Assembly: GCF_029227915.1 (NCBI RefSeq)
Contig: NC_079885.1
Location: forward strand, 1,116,001-1,180,000
DNA length: 64,000 nt
Direction: 5' to 3'
Source: Hydractinia symbiolongicarpus
Taxonomy: Eukaryota; Cnidaria; Hydrozoa; Anthoathecata; Hydractiniidae
Shown: positions 9,908 through 20,789 of the stretch, one piece after another
How the letters are laid out: each line of letters opens with the position of its first letter
How positions within the stretch are numbered: position 1 is the first letter of the stretch
The notes under the pieces: model-generated
What the model saw: the letters and a program-made list of their open reading frames with translations, nothing else
The model's database searches: none
Told to the model about the DNA's origin: nothing
Translations under genes and position numbers: made by a program

Positions 9908-12688
9908 TTAAATTTTTTTTTCACCACTAAAACGCGTGAGACTTGTGGTTTTCAAAAATGTTTTCATTTTTGATAAGACGCTTAATGAAAGATGTTTAAT
10001 CGCCGGAAAACGAAAACCCGCGATTTCCCGTAAATCCCGGGCTTGGCCCGTATAGTCAAAAGTATACAAAGAAAGTACCCAGGGAGTCAACTCATTTCCC
10101 GAACGATTTTTTATATTATTTTTTTACCACTAAACGCATGAGACTTGTAGATTTCAAAAATATTTTCATATTTGATGGGACGCTGAATAAAAGAAGTTTA
10201 ATCGCCGGCAATCGAAAATCCGCGATTTCCCGTAAACCTCGGACTCGGCCCGTATAGTCAAAAGTATACAAAGAAAGTACCCAGGGAGTAAACTCATTTC
10301 CCCAACTGATTTTTTAAATTATTTTTTCACCACTAAAACGCATGAGACTTGTAGTTTTCAAAAATGTTTTCATTTTTGATGAGACGCTTAATGAAAGAGG
10401 TTTAATCGCCGGCAAACGAAATCCCGCGTTTTCCCGTAAATCCGGGGCTTGGCCCGTATAGTCGAATGTATACAAAGAAAGTACCCAGGGAGTAAACTCA
10501 TTTCCCGAACGATTTTTAAAATTTTATTTTCACCACTAAAACGCATGAGACTTGTAATTTTTAAAAATGTTTTCATTTTTGATGAGACGCTTAATGAAAG
10601 AGGTTTAATCGCCGGAAAACGAAAACCCGCGATTTCCCGTAAATCCCAGGCTTGGCCCGTATAGTCGAATGTATACAAAGAAAGTACCCTGTGAGTAAAC
10701 TCATTTCCAGAACGATTTTTTAAATTATTTTTTCACCACTAAAACGCATAAGACTTGTAGTTTTTAAAATCGTTTTCATTTTTGATGAGACGCTGAATAA
10801 AAGAAGTTTAATCGCCGGCAAAAGAAAACCCGCGATTTCCCGTAAATCCCGGCTTGGCCCGTATAGTCAAAAGTATACAAAAAAAGTACCCAGGGAGTAA
10901 ACTCATTTCCCGAACGATTTTTTAAATTACTTTTTCACCACTAAAACGCATGAGACTTGTAGTTTTTAAAAATGTTTTCATTTTCGATGATACGCTGAAT
11001 AAAAGAAGTTTAATCGCCGGCAAACGAAAACCTGCGATTTCCCGTATATCCTGGACTCGGCCCGTATAGTCAAAAGTATACAAAGAAAGTACCCAGGGAG
11101 TAAACTCATTTCCCAAACGATTTTTTAAATTATTATTTCACCACTAAAACGCATGAGACTTGTAGTTTTTAAGAATGTTTTCATTTTTGTTGAGACGCTG
11201 AATAAAATCAGTTTAATCGCCGGCAAACGAAAACCTGCGATTTCCCGTAAATCCCGGACTCGGCCCGTATAGTCAAAAGTATACAAAGAAAGTACCCAGG
11301 GAGTCAACTCATTTCCCGAACGATTTTTTATATTATTTTTTACCACTAAACGCATGAGACTTGTAGATTTCAAAAATTTTTTCATATTTGATGGGACGCT
11401 GAATAAAAGAAGTTTAATCGCCGGCAATCAAAAATCCGCGATTTCCCGTAAACCTCGGACTCGGCCCGTATAGTCAAAAGTATACAAAGAAAGTACCCAG
11501 GGAGTAAACTCATTTCCCGAACGATTTTTTAAATTATTTTTTCACCACTAAAACGCATGAGACTTGTAGTTTTCAAAAATGTTTTCATTTTTGATGAGAC
11601 GCTTAATGAAAGAGGTTTAATCGCCGGCAAACGAAATCCCGCGTTTTCCCGTAAATCCGGGGCTTGGCCCGTATAGTCGAATGTATACAAAGAAAGTACC
11701 CAGGGAGTAAACTCATTTCCCGAACGATTTTTTAAATTTTTTTTTCACCACTAAAACGCATGAGACTTGTAGTTTTTAAAAATGTTTTCATTTTTGATGA
11801 GACGCTTAATGAAAGAGGTTTAATCGCCGGAAAACGAAAACCCGCGATTTCCCGTAAATCCCGGGCTTGGCCCGTATAGTCGAATGTATACAAAGAAAGT
11901 ACCCTGTGAGTAAACTCATTTCCAGAACGATTTTTTAAATTATTTTTTCACCACTAAAACGCATAAGACTTGTAGTTTTTAAAATCGTTTTCATTTCTGA
12001 TGAGACGCTGAATAAAAGAAGTTTAATCGCCGGAAAAGAAAACCCGCGATTTCCCGTAAATCCCGGCTTGGCCCGTATAGTCAAAAGTATACAAAAAAAG
12101 TACCCAGGGAGTAAACTCATTTCCCGAACGATTTTTTAAATTACTTTTTCACCACTAAAACGCATGAGACTTGTAGTTTTTAAAAATGTTTTCATTTTCG
12201 ATGATACGCTGAATAAAAGAAGTTTAATCGCCTGCAAACGAAAACCTGCGATTTCCCGTAAATCCTGGACTCGGCCCGTATAGTCAAAAGTATACAAAGA
12301 AAGTACCCAGGGAGTAAACTCATTTCCCGATCGATTTTTTAAATTATTAATTCACCACAAAAACGCATGAGACTTGTAGTTTTCAAGAATGTTTTCATTT
12401 TTGATGAGACGCTGAATAAAAGCAGTTTAATCGCCGGCAAACGAAAACCTGCGATTTACCGTAAATCCCGGACTCGGCCCGTATAGTCAAAAGTATACAA
12501 AGAAAGTACCCAGGGAGTAAACTCATTTCCCGAACGATTTTTTAAATTATTATTTCACCACAAAAACGCATGAGACTTGTAGTTTTCAAGAATGTTTTCA
12601 TTTTTGATGAGACGCTGAATAAAAGCAGTTTAATCGCCGGCAAACGAAAACGTGCGATTTCCCGTAAATCCCGGACTCGGCCCGTATA

Positions 12689-12731
12689 GAAAACCTGCAA
12701 TTTCCCGTAAATCCTGGACTCGGCCCGTATA
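12689..12731 (+). repeat. 43-bp partial monomer duplication (site 1)
   Basis: One monomer is 246 bp instead of 203. The extra 43 bases start GAAAACCTGCAATTTCCCG and end GGACTCGGCCCGTATA; they re-copy the end of the monomer with small changes (CAATTT for CGATTT, CCTGG for CCCGG). The differences suggest that the inserted piece came from a neighbouring type 5 monomer and not from simple slippage. Confidence 0.9.
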
Positions 12732-12895
12732 GTCAAAAGTATACAAAGAAAGTACCCAGGGAGTAAACTCATTTCCCAAACGATTTTTTAAATTATTATT
12801 TCACCACTAAAACGCATGTGACTTGTAGTTTTTAAGAATGTTTTCATTTTTGTTGAGACGCTGAATAAAAGCAGTTTAACCCTATTCGGTCCGGG

Positions 12896-12918
12896 GGGGG
12901 GGCGGATTCCGCCCCCCC
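12896..12918. other. MITE 5' subterminal GC hairpin
   Basis: A G run plus CGGA, one central T, then TCCG plus a C run form an inverted repeat with arms of 11 bases just inside the left terminal repeat. The right end carries the same motif in reverse complement (13,559-13,585), so it is part of a longer, interrupted terminal inverted repeat. The G and C runs vary in length among the three copies (10, 10 and 11 Gs on the left). Confidence 0.8.
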
Positions 12919-13236
12919 TGACGGTTTTTTTTTAATAACTCCTGATTGCTTTGTTATATGGCTATGATACTTACTGAGTTTCAACATTTATCTATTAGAC
13001 ACCTGCATGCTAATTTGTTAGGTCCCATACCTTTCAGAGGCTTTGATATTGGCCATTACTCGAAACTACCCCTAAAAATCTCTATGAAATCCTTATAATG
13101 GGGAAAATATAATAACTCCTGTTAGGATTATCCTTAGAACTTGAAACTTGCAACACAACTTTGTTTCATCAAGAAGAATCATTATGAATAATTTGAACAC
13201 GTGACTAATCCGATTTCCTGATTTTGTCGGATTTTA

Positions 13237-13267
13237 CCCGAAAATCGAAAAAAAACGGATTTTCGGG
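13237..13267. other. MITE internal hairpin
   Basis: CCCGAAAATC and GATTTTCGGG are perfect 10-bp inverted arms around an A-rich 11-base loop. A second, smaller pair, AATCCGA / TCGGATT (13,207-13,213 and 13,227-13,233), lies just before it. The hairpin is intact in copy 2 and mismatched in copy 3. A role is unknown. Confidence 0.75.
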
Positions 13268-13435
13268 CAATTTTTGGCAATTTTTCATCCGCTCCATGTA
13301 AAAACTGGAAGATATGTTAAATAACTTTTATTTAGCTTTCAGAAACTTCAAACAGAATGTAGAAATTCGCTCTAGAACAAAAGTAATTATATTTTAAGCA
13401 GATAGTGGCATTTTTAACAATTTTCAAGCTTTTGA

Positions 13436-13443
13436 TGACGTCA
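13436..13443. promoter_or_regulatory. TGACGTCA palindrome (CRE-like) in the MITE
   Basis: A perfect TGACGTCA, the consensus binding site of CREB/ATF bZIP proteins in animals, present in all copies (also 15,240-15,247 and 28,795-28,802). An 8-bp match can occur by chance and no promoter or transcript start is visible, so regulatory function is only a possibility. Confidence 0.3.
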
Positions 13444-13558
13444 CAGAGAATGTGCTAACGCAAGCAAATTTTTTTTGGCCACATTTTGTTCCTTTTATGA
13501 CGTACTATAAGTGTGCCAAGTTTGATTCAATTTGAACAACCCTATGAAAAGTTATTGA

Positions 13559-13585
13559 GGGGGGTGCGGAATCCGCCCCCCCCCC
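13559..13585. other. MITE 3' subterminal GC hairpin
   Basis: G run, GCGGA, central A, TCCGC and a C run; one T interrupts the left arm in copies 1 and 2 (GGGGTGCGGA) but not in copy 3 (about 28,917-28,946). It mirrors the left hairpin. Just inside it AGTTATT mirrors AATAACT on the left, extending the inverted symmetry of the ends. Confidence 0.75.
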
Positions 13586-14492
13586 GGTCATAGTATGTTC
13601 GAAAAACCCCGGACCGAATAGGGTTAACCGCCGGCAAACGAAAACCTGCGACTTCCCGTAAATCCCGGGCTTGGCCCGTATAGTCGAATGTATACAAAGA
13701 AAGTACCCTGTGAGTAAACTCATTTCCAGAACGATTTTTTAAATTATTTTTTCACCACTAAAACGCATAAGACTTGTAGTTTTTAAAATCGCTTTCATTT
13801 CTGATGAGACGCTGAATAAAAGAAGTTTAATCGCCGGAAAAGAAAACCCGCGATTTCCCGTAAATCCCGGCTTGGCCCGTATAGTCAAAAGTATACAAAA
13901 AAAGTACCCAGGGAGTAAACTCATTTCCCGAACGATTTTTTAAATTACTTTTTCACCACTAAAACGCATGAGACTTGTAGTTTTTAAAAATGTTTTCATT
14001 TTCGATGATACGCTGAATAAAAGAAGTTTAATCGCCTGCAAACGAAAACCTGCGATTTCCCGTAAATCCTGGACTCGGCCCGTATAGTCAAAAGTATACA
14101 AAGAAAGTACCCAGGGAGTAAACTCATTTCCCGATCGATTTTTTAAATTATTAATTCACCACAAAAACGCATGAGACTTGTAGTTTTCAAGAATGTTTTC
14201 ATTTTTGATGAGACGCTGAATAAAAGCAGTTTAATCGCCGGCAAACGAAAACCTGCGATTTCCCGTAAATCCCGGACTCGGCCCGTATAGTCAAAAGTAT
14301 ACAAAGAAAGTACCCAGGGAGTAAACTCATTTCCCGAACGATTTTTTAAATTATTATTTCACCACAAAAACGCATGAGACTTGTAGTTTTCAAGAATGTT
14401 TTCATTTTTGATGAGACGCTGAATAAAAGCAGTTTAATCGCCGGCAAACGAAAACGTGCGATTTCCCGTAAATCCCGGACTCGGCCCGTATA

Positions 14493-14535
14493 GAAAACCT
14501 GCAATTTCCCGTAAATCCTGGACTCGGCCCGTATA
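14493..14535 (+). repeat. 43-bp partial monomer duplication (site 2)
   Basis: Exact counterpart of the insertion at 12,689, displaced by 1,804 bp, as expected from the tandem duplication that also carried the transposon. Confidence 0.9.
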
Positions 14536-14683
14536 GTCAAAAGTATACAAAGAAAGTACCCAGGGAGTAAACTCATTTCCCAAACGATTTTTTAAATTAT
14601 TATTTCACCACTAAAACGCATGTGACTTGTAGTTTTTAAGAATGTTTTCATTTTTGTTGAGACGCTGAATAAAAGCAGTTTAA

Positions 14684-15427
14684 CCCTATTCGGTCCGGGG
14701 GGGGGGCGGATTCCGCCCCCCCTGACGGTTTTTTTTTAATAACTCCTGATTGCTTTGTTATATGGCTATGATACTTACTGAGTTTCAACATTTATCTATT
14801 AGACACCTGCATGCTAATTTGTTAGGTCCCATACCTTTCAGAGGCTTTGATATTGGCCATTACTCGAAACTACCCCTAAAAATCTCTATGAAATCCTTAT
14901 AATGGGGAAAATATAATAACTCCTGTTAGGATTATCCTTAGAACTTGAAACTTGCAACACAACTTTGTTTCATCAAGAAGAATCATTATGAATAATTTGA
15001 ACACGTGACTAATCCGATTTCCTGATTTTGTCGGATTTTACCCGAAAATCGAAAAAAAACGGATTTTCGGGCAATTTTTGGCAATTTTTCATCCGCTCCA
15101 TGTAAAAACTGGAAGATATGTTAAATAACTTTTATTTAGCTTTCAGAAACTTCAAACAGAATGTAGAAATTCGCTCTAGAACAAAAGTAATTATATTTTA
15201 AGCAGATAGTGGCATTTTTAACAATTTTCAAGCTTTTGATGACGTCACAGAGAATGTGCTAACGCAAGCAAATTTTTTTTGGCCACATTTTGTTCCTTTT
15301 ATGACGTACTATAAGTGTGCCAAGTTTGATTCAATTTGAACAACCCTATGAAAAGTTATTGAGGGGGGTGCGGAATCCGCCCCCCCCCCGGTCATAGTAT
15401 GTTCGAAAAACCCCGGACCGAATAGGG
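14684..15427. mobile_element. piggyBac-like MITE, copy 2 (744 bp)
   Basis: Same length as copy 1 and identical to it as far as I can see by eye, with TTAA at 14,680-14,683 and 15,428-15,431. It lies exactly 1,804 bp from copy 1 inside a tandem duplication that includes flanking satellite. It therefore arose by duplication of the array and not by a second transposition. Confidence 0.88.
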
Positions 15428-18400
15428 TTAACCGCCGGCAAACGAAAACCTGCGACTTCCCGTAAATCCCGGACTCGCCCCGTATAGTCAAAAGTATACA
15501 AAGAAAGTACCCAGGGAGTAAACTCATTTCCCGAACGATTTTTTAAATTATTATCTCACCACAAAAACGCATGAGACTTGTAGTTTTCAAGAATGTTTTC
15601 ATTTTTGATGAGACGCTGAATAAAAGCAGTTTAATCGCCGGCAAACGAAAACCTGCGATTTCCCGTAAATCCCGGACTCGGCCCGTATAGTCAAAAGTAT
15701 ACAAAGAAAGTACCCAGGGAGTAAACTCATTTCCCGAACGATTTTTTATATTATTTTTTTACCACTAAACGCATGAGACTTGTAGTTTTCAAAAATATTT
15801 TCATACTTGATGGTACGCTGAATAAAAGAAGTTTATTCGCCGGCAAACGAAAATCCGCGATTTCCCGTGAATCCCGGACTCGGCCCGTATAGTAAAAAGC
15901 ATACAAAGAAAGTACCCAGGGAGTAAACTCATTTCCCGAACGATTTTTTAAATTATTTTTTCACCACTAAAACGCATGAGACTTGTAGTTTTCAAAAATG
16001 TTTTCATTTTTGATGAGACGCTTAATGAAAGCGGTTTAAACGCCGGAAAACGAAAACCCGCGATTTTCCGTAAATCCCGGGCTTGGCCCGCATTGTCGAA
16101 TGTATACAATGAAAGTACCTTGTGAGTAAACTCATTTCCCGAACGATTTTTTAAATTATTTTTTCACCACTAAAACGCATAAGACTTGTAGTTTTTAAAA
16201 ATGTTTTCATTTTTCATGAGACGCAGAATAAAAGAAGTTTAATCGCCGGCAAACGAAAACCCGCGATTTCCCGTAAATCCCGGATTGGCCCGTATAGTCA
16301 AAAGTATACAAAGAAAGTACCCAGGGAGTAAACTCATTTCCCGAACGATTTTTTACATTACTTTTTCACCACTAAAACGCATGAGACTTGTAGTTTTTAA
16401 AAATGTTTTCATTTTTGATGAGACACTGAATAAAAGAAGTTTAATCGCCGGCAAACGAAAACCTGCGATTTCCCGTAAATCCCGGACTCGGCCCGTATAG
16501 TCAAAAGTATACAAAGAAAGTACCCAGGGAGTAAACTCATTTCCCGAACGATTTTTTAAATTATTATTTCACCACAAAAACGCATGAGACTTGTAGTTTT
16601 GAAGAATGTTTTCATTTTTGATGAGACGCTGAATAAAAGAAGTTTAATCGCCGGCAAACGAAAACCTGCGATTTCCCTAAATCCAGGACTCGGCCCGTAT
16701 AGTCAAAAGTATACAAAGAAAGTACCCAGGCAGTAAACTCATTTCCAGAACGATTTTTTAAAATATTTTTTCACCACTAAAACGCATAAGACTTGTAGTT
16801 TTGAAGAATGTTTTCATTTTTGATGAGACGCTGAATAAAAGCAGTTTAATCGCCGGCAAACGAAAACCTGCAATTTCCCTAAATCCCGGACTCGGCCCGT
16901 ATAGTCAAAAGTATACAAAGAAAGTACCCAGGGAGTAAACTCATTTCCAGAACGATTTTTTAAAATATTTTTTCACCACTAAAACGCATAAGACTTGTAG
17001 TTTTTAAAAATGTTTTCATTTTTGATGAGACGCTGAATAAGAGAAGTTTAATCGCCGGCAAACGAAAACCCGCGATTTCCCGTAAATCCCGGGCTAGGCC
17101 CGTATAGTCAAAAGTATACAAAGAAAGTACCCAGGGAGTAAACTTATTTCCCGAACGATTTTTTATATTATTTTTTTACCACTAAACGCATGAGACTTGT
17201 AGTTTTCAAAAATTTTTTCATACTTGATGGGACGCTGAATAAAAGAAGTTAAATCGCCGGCAAACGAAAATCCGCGATTTTCCGTAAATCCCGGACTCGG
17301 CCCGTATAGTCGAATGTATACAAAGAAAGTACCCAGGGAGTAAATTCATTTCCCGAACGATTTTTTAAATTTTTTTTTCACCACTAAAACGCGTGAGACT
17401 TGTAGTTTTCAAAAATGTTTTCATTTTTGATAAGACGCTTAATGAAAGATGTTTAATCGCCGGAAAACGAAAACCCGCGCTTTCCCGTAAATCCCGGGCT
17501 TGGCCCGTATAGTAAAAAGCAAACAAAGAAAGTACCCAGGGAGTAAACTCATTTCCAGAACGATTTTTTAAATTATTTTTTCACCACTAAAACGCATAAG
17601 ACTTGTAGTTTTCAAAAATGTTTTCATTTTTGATAAGACGCTTAATGAAAGATGTTTAATCGCCGGAAAACGAAAACCCACGATTTCCCGTAAATCCCGG
17701 GCTTGGCCCGTATAGTCAAAAGTATACAAAGAAAGTACCCTGTGAGTAAACTCATTTCCAGAACGATTTTTTAAAATATTTTTTCACCACTAAAACGCAT
17801 AAGACTTGTAGTTTTGAAGATTGTTTTCATTTTTGATGAGACGCTGAATAAAAGCAGTTTAATCGCCGGCAAACGAAAACCTGCGATTTCCCTAAATCCC
17901 GGACTCGGCCCGTATAGTCAAAAGTATACAAAGAAAGTACCCAGGGAGTCAACTCATTTCCCAAACGATTTTTTATATTATTTTTTTACCACTAAACGCA
18001 TGAGACTTGTAGTTTTCAAAAATATTTTCATATTTGATGGGACGCTGAATAAAAGAAGTTTAATCGCCGGCAAACGAAAATCCGCGATTTCCCGTAAACC
18101 TCGGACTCGGCCCGTATAGTCAAAAGTATACAAAGAAAGTACCCAGGGAGTAAACTCATTTCCCGAACGTTTTTTAAATTATTTTTTCACCACTAAAACG
18201 CATGAGACTTGTAGTTTTCAAAAATATTTTCATTTTTGATGAGACGCTTAATGAAAGAGGTTTAATCGCCGGCAAACGAAATCCCGCGTTTTCCCGTAAA
18301 TCCGGGGCTTGGCCCGTATAGTCTAATGTATACAAAGAAAGTACCCAGGGAGTAAACTCATTTCCCGAACGATTTTTTAAATTATTTTTTCACCACTAAA

Positions 18401-19934
18401 ACGCATAAGACTTGTAGTTTTTAAAAATGTTTTCATTTTTGTTGAGACGCTGAATAGAAGAAGTTTAATCGCCGGCAAAAGAAAACCCGCGATTTCCCGT
18501 AAATCCCGGCTTGGCCCGTATAGTCAAAAGTATACAAAGAAAGTACCCAGGGAGTAAACTCATTTCCCGAACGATTTTTTAAATTACTTTTTTACCACTA
18601 AAACGCATGAGACTTGTAGTTTTTAAAAATGTTTTAATTTTCGATGAGACGCTGAATAAAAGAAGTTTAATCGCCGGCAAACGAAAACCTGCGATTTCCC
18701 GTAAATTATGGACTCGGCCCGTATAGTCAAAAGTATACAAAGAAAGTACCCAGGGAGTAAACTCATTTCCCAAACGTATTTTTAAGTTACTTTTTCACCA
18801 CTAAAAGGCATGAGACTTGTAGTTCTCAAAAATATTTTCATTTTTGATGAGACGCTGAATAAAAGCAGTTTAATCGCCGGCAAACGAAAACCAGCGGTTT
18901 CCCTAAATCCCGGAGTCGGCCCGTATAGTCAAAAGTATACAAAGAAAGTACCCAGGGAGTAAACTCATTTCCAGAACGATTTTTTAAATTATTTTTTCAC
19001 CACTAAAACGCATAAGACTTGTAGTTTTTAAAAATGTTTTCATTTTTGATGAGACGCTGAATAAGAGAAGTTTAAATGCCGGCAAACGAAAACCCGCGAT
19101 TTCCCGTAAATCCCGGCTTGGCCCGTATAGTCAAAAGTATACAAAGAAAGTACCCAGGGAGTAAATTCATTTCCAGAACGATTTTTTAAGTTACTTTTTC
19201 ACCACTAAAACGCATGAGACTTGTAGTTTTCAAAAATGTTTTCATTTTTGATGAGACGCTTAATGAAAGAGGTTTAATCGCCGGCAAACGAAAACCTGTG
19301 ATTTCCCGTAAATCCCGGACTCGGCCCGTATAGTCAAAAGTATACAAAGAAAGTACCCAGGGAGTAAACTCATTTCCCGAACGATTTTTTATATTATTTT
19401 TTTACCACTAAACGCATGAGACTTGTAGTTTTCAAAAATATTTTCATATTTGATGGGACGCTGAATAAAAGAAGTTTATTCGCCGGCAAACGAAAATCCG
19501 CGATTTCCCGTAAATCCCGGACTCGGCCCGTATAGTAAAAAGCATACAAAGAAAGTACCCAGGGAATAAAATCATTTCCCGAACGATTTTTTAAATTATT
19601 TTTTCACCACTAAAACGCATGAGACTTGTAATTTTCAAAAATGTTTTCATTTTTGATGAGACGCTTAATGAAAGCGGTTTAATCGCCGGAAAACGAAAAC
19701 CCGCGATTTCCCGTAAATCCCGGGCTTGGCCCGCATAGTCGAATGTATACAATGAAAGTACCCTGTGAGTAAACTCATTTCCAGAACGATTTTTTAAATT
19801 ATTTTTTCACCACTAAAACGCATAAGACTTGTAGTTTTTAAAAATGTTTTTATTTTTGATGAGACGCTGAATAAAAGAAGTTTAATCGCCGGCAAACGAA
19901 AACCCGCGATTTCCCGTAAATCCCGGCTTGGCCC

Positions 19935-20137
19935 GTATAGTCAAAAGTATACAAAGAAAGTACCCAGTAAGTAAACTCATTTCCCGAACGATTTTTTAAA
20001 TTACCTTTTCACCACTAAAACGCATGAGACTTGTAGTTTTTAAAAATGTTTTCATTTTTGATGAGACGCTGAATAAAAGAACTTTAATCGCCGGCAAACG
20101 AAAACCTGCGATTTCCCGTAAATCCTGGACTCGACCC
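19935..20137 (+). repeat. Reference monomer, type 5 (AAATTAC / CCTGCG type)
   Basis: A 203-bp monomer with AAATTAC followed by a T run and CACCAC, TTTTTAAAAATG, GAATAAAAGAA, AACCTGCGATTTCCCG and CCTGGACTCG; the next unit has TTTCCCAAACG. Two differences from other types, CCTGCG for CCCGCG and CCAAACG for CCGAACG, are CpG to TpG/CpA transitions. Related copies lie near 10,920, 18,579, 26,075, 34,365, 35,176, 43,877, 46,715, 49,553 and 53,403. One subtype has AATTATGGACTCGG (18,579, 34,365, 35,176 and 38,615). Confidence 0.82.
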
Positions 20138-20340
20138 GTATAGTCAAAAGTATACAAAGAAAGTACCCAGGGAGTAAACTCATTTCCCAAACGATTTTTT
20201 AAATTATTATTTCACCATTAAAACGCATGAGACTTGTAGTTTTCAAGAATGTTTTCATTTTTGATGAGACGCTGAATAAAAGCAGTTTAATCGCCGGCAA
20301 ACGAAAACCTGCGATTTCCCGTAAATCCCGGACTCGGCCC
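20138..20340 (+). repeat. Reference monomer, type 6 (AAATTATTATTTCACC / AAAAGCAG type)
   Basis: A 203-bp monomer with TTTCCCAAACG, AAATTATTATTTCACC, TTTTCAAGAATG, GAATAAAAGCAG and AACCTGCG. It usually follows type 5, so the 5-6 pair behaves as a unit that is shuffled among HORs. All three transposon copies sit in a monomer of this type, within the GCAGTTTAATCGCC motif. Confidence 0.82.
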
Positions 20341-20789
20341 GTATAGTCAAAAGTATACAAAGAAAGTACCCAGGGAGTAAACTCATTTCCAATACGATTT
20401 TTTAAATTATTTTTTTACCACTAAAACGCATAACACTTGTAGTTTTTAAAAATGTTTTCATTTTTGATGAGACGATGAATAAAAGAAGTTTAATCGCCGG
20501 CAAACGAAAACCCGCGATTTCCCGTAAATCCCGGGCTTGGCCCGTATAGTCAAAAGTATACTAAGAAAGTACCCAGGGAGTAAACTCATTTCCCGAACGA
20601 TTTTTTAAATTACTTTTTCACCACTAAAAGGCATGAGACTTGTAGTTCTCAAAAATATTTTCATTTTTGATGAGACGCTGAATAAAAGCAGTTTAATCGC
20701 CGGCAAACGAAAACCAGCGATTTCCCTAAATCCCGGACTCGGCCCGTATAGTCAAAAGTATACAAAGAAAGTACCCAGGGAGTAAACTC

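Larger units (their letters stand above)
12880..13623. mobile_element. piggyBac-like MITE, copy 1 (744 bp)
   Basis: The element starts CCCTATTCGGTCCGGGG and ends with the exact reverse complement, giving 17-bp perfect terminal inverted repeats. TTAA flanks it on both sides (12,876-12,879 and 13,624-13,627). In neighbouring monomers the same place reads GCAGTTTAATCGCC with a single TTAA, so TTAA is the target-site duplication. TTAA targets with a CCC-type terminus are typical of the piggyBac superfamily; Kolobok elements also use TTAA and are the main alternative. No transposase ORF is present, so the element is non-autonomous. Inside lie subterminal GC-rich hairpins, a central hairpin (13,237-13,267), a doubled GGCAATTTTT (13,266-13,285) and a TGACGTCA palindrome. 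The right flank reads TTAACCGCC where other monomers have TTAATCGCC, a change shared by all copies. Confidence 0.88.
11865..13668 (+). repeat. 1,804-bp tandem duplication, unit 1 (contains MITE copy 1)
   Basis: Bases from about 11,865 reappear at +1,804 from 13,669. The unit holds several monomers, the 43-bp insertion and a whole transposon. The junction lies in CCCGTAAATCCCGG (13,655-13,668): the right flank of element copy 1 switches there to GCTTGGCCCGTATAGTCG, a type 3/4 end, whereas the flank of copy 2 at 15,459 continues ACTCGCCCCG. This places the crossover inside a monomer. The two units differ only at scattered bases (for example ATCGTTTTC against ATCGCTTTC and GATTTACCG against GATTTCCCG). 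Confidence 0.9.
13669..15472 (+). repeat. 1,804-bp tandem duplication, unit 2 (contains MITE copy 2)
   Basis: Second unit of the tandem pair, carrying transposon copy 2 at 14,684-15,427 and the 43-bp insertion at 14,493-14,535. Its right-hand end is the original flank of the element, since it agrees with the flank of copy 3 at 28,985-29,040 apart from single bases. Confidence 0.9.
8637..16078 (+). repeat. Long segmental duplication, left copy
   Basis: Matches 23,790-29,432 in the same order. The offset is 15,153 from about 8,637 to about 12,300, becomes 15,357 after the right copy shows one extra monomer (near 27,490-27,700), and is 13,354 beyond the elements because the left copy contains an additional 1,804-bp tandem duplication and one more monomer at about 15,541-15,743. 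Shared rare markers include CTTGTGG (9,945 and 25,098), the inserted base in AACTGATTTTTT (10,294 and 25,456), TTTTTAAAATCG, the 43-bp insertion, the transposon, CATACTTGATGGTACG (15,802 and 29,156), GTGAATCCC, AGTAAAAAGCATAC and GAAAGCGGTTTAAACGCC. Confidence 0.85.
15473..20789 (+). repeat. Irregular satellite region, mixed monomer types
   Basis: Contains type 1, 3, 4, 5 and 6 monomers without a clear short HOR. Marker monomers link it to other parts of the array: AGTAAAAAGCATAC near 15,890 and 19,535 (also 29,245), AAACTTATTTCCCG near 17,140 (the 29,700-33,000 HOR), CTAAATCCCGG near 16,875 and 17,890, and a run around 17,948-18,773 that matches 33,530-34,559. It looks like an older or more rearranged reservoir of variants. 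No gene or other element is seen in it. Confidence 0.7.

Noticed and set aside
11125-11427. Antisense and sense ORFs of about 60-105 codons recurring throughout (for example 809-1,120 on + and 11,125-11,427 on -)
   Set aside because: They recur because the satellite monomer recurs. The 203-bp period breaks the frame each time, lengths vary with single-base differences, several have lost their frame in sister copies, and no signal, domain or codon conservation is visible. Translation of short peptides from satellite RNA cannot be excluded but is unsupported.
12876-12890. Telomere-like TTAACCCTA at the element edge
   Set aside because: It is a single occurrence created by the TTAA target next to the CCCTATTCGG terminal repeat. 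There is no tandem telomeric repeat.
13590-13610. RNA polymerase III B-box-like GTTCGAAAAAC near the MITE right end (SINE idea)
   Set aside because: It does not complete the B-box consensus at its conserved C, there is no A box or poly-A tail, and the TTAA duplication with inverted termini fits a DNA transposon.
13739-13924. A transposase or other gene between or within the elements
   Set aside because: No ORF of useful length lies inside the elements, and the sequence between them is satellite.
12880-15427. Pair of MITEs read as two independent insertions, or as the ends of one larger composite element
   Set aside because: The 1,804-bp spacing is shared with flanking satellite variants and the 43-bp insertion. 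The sequence between them is ordinary satellite, so a tandem duplication explains it.
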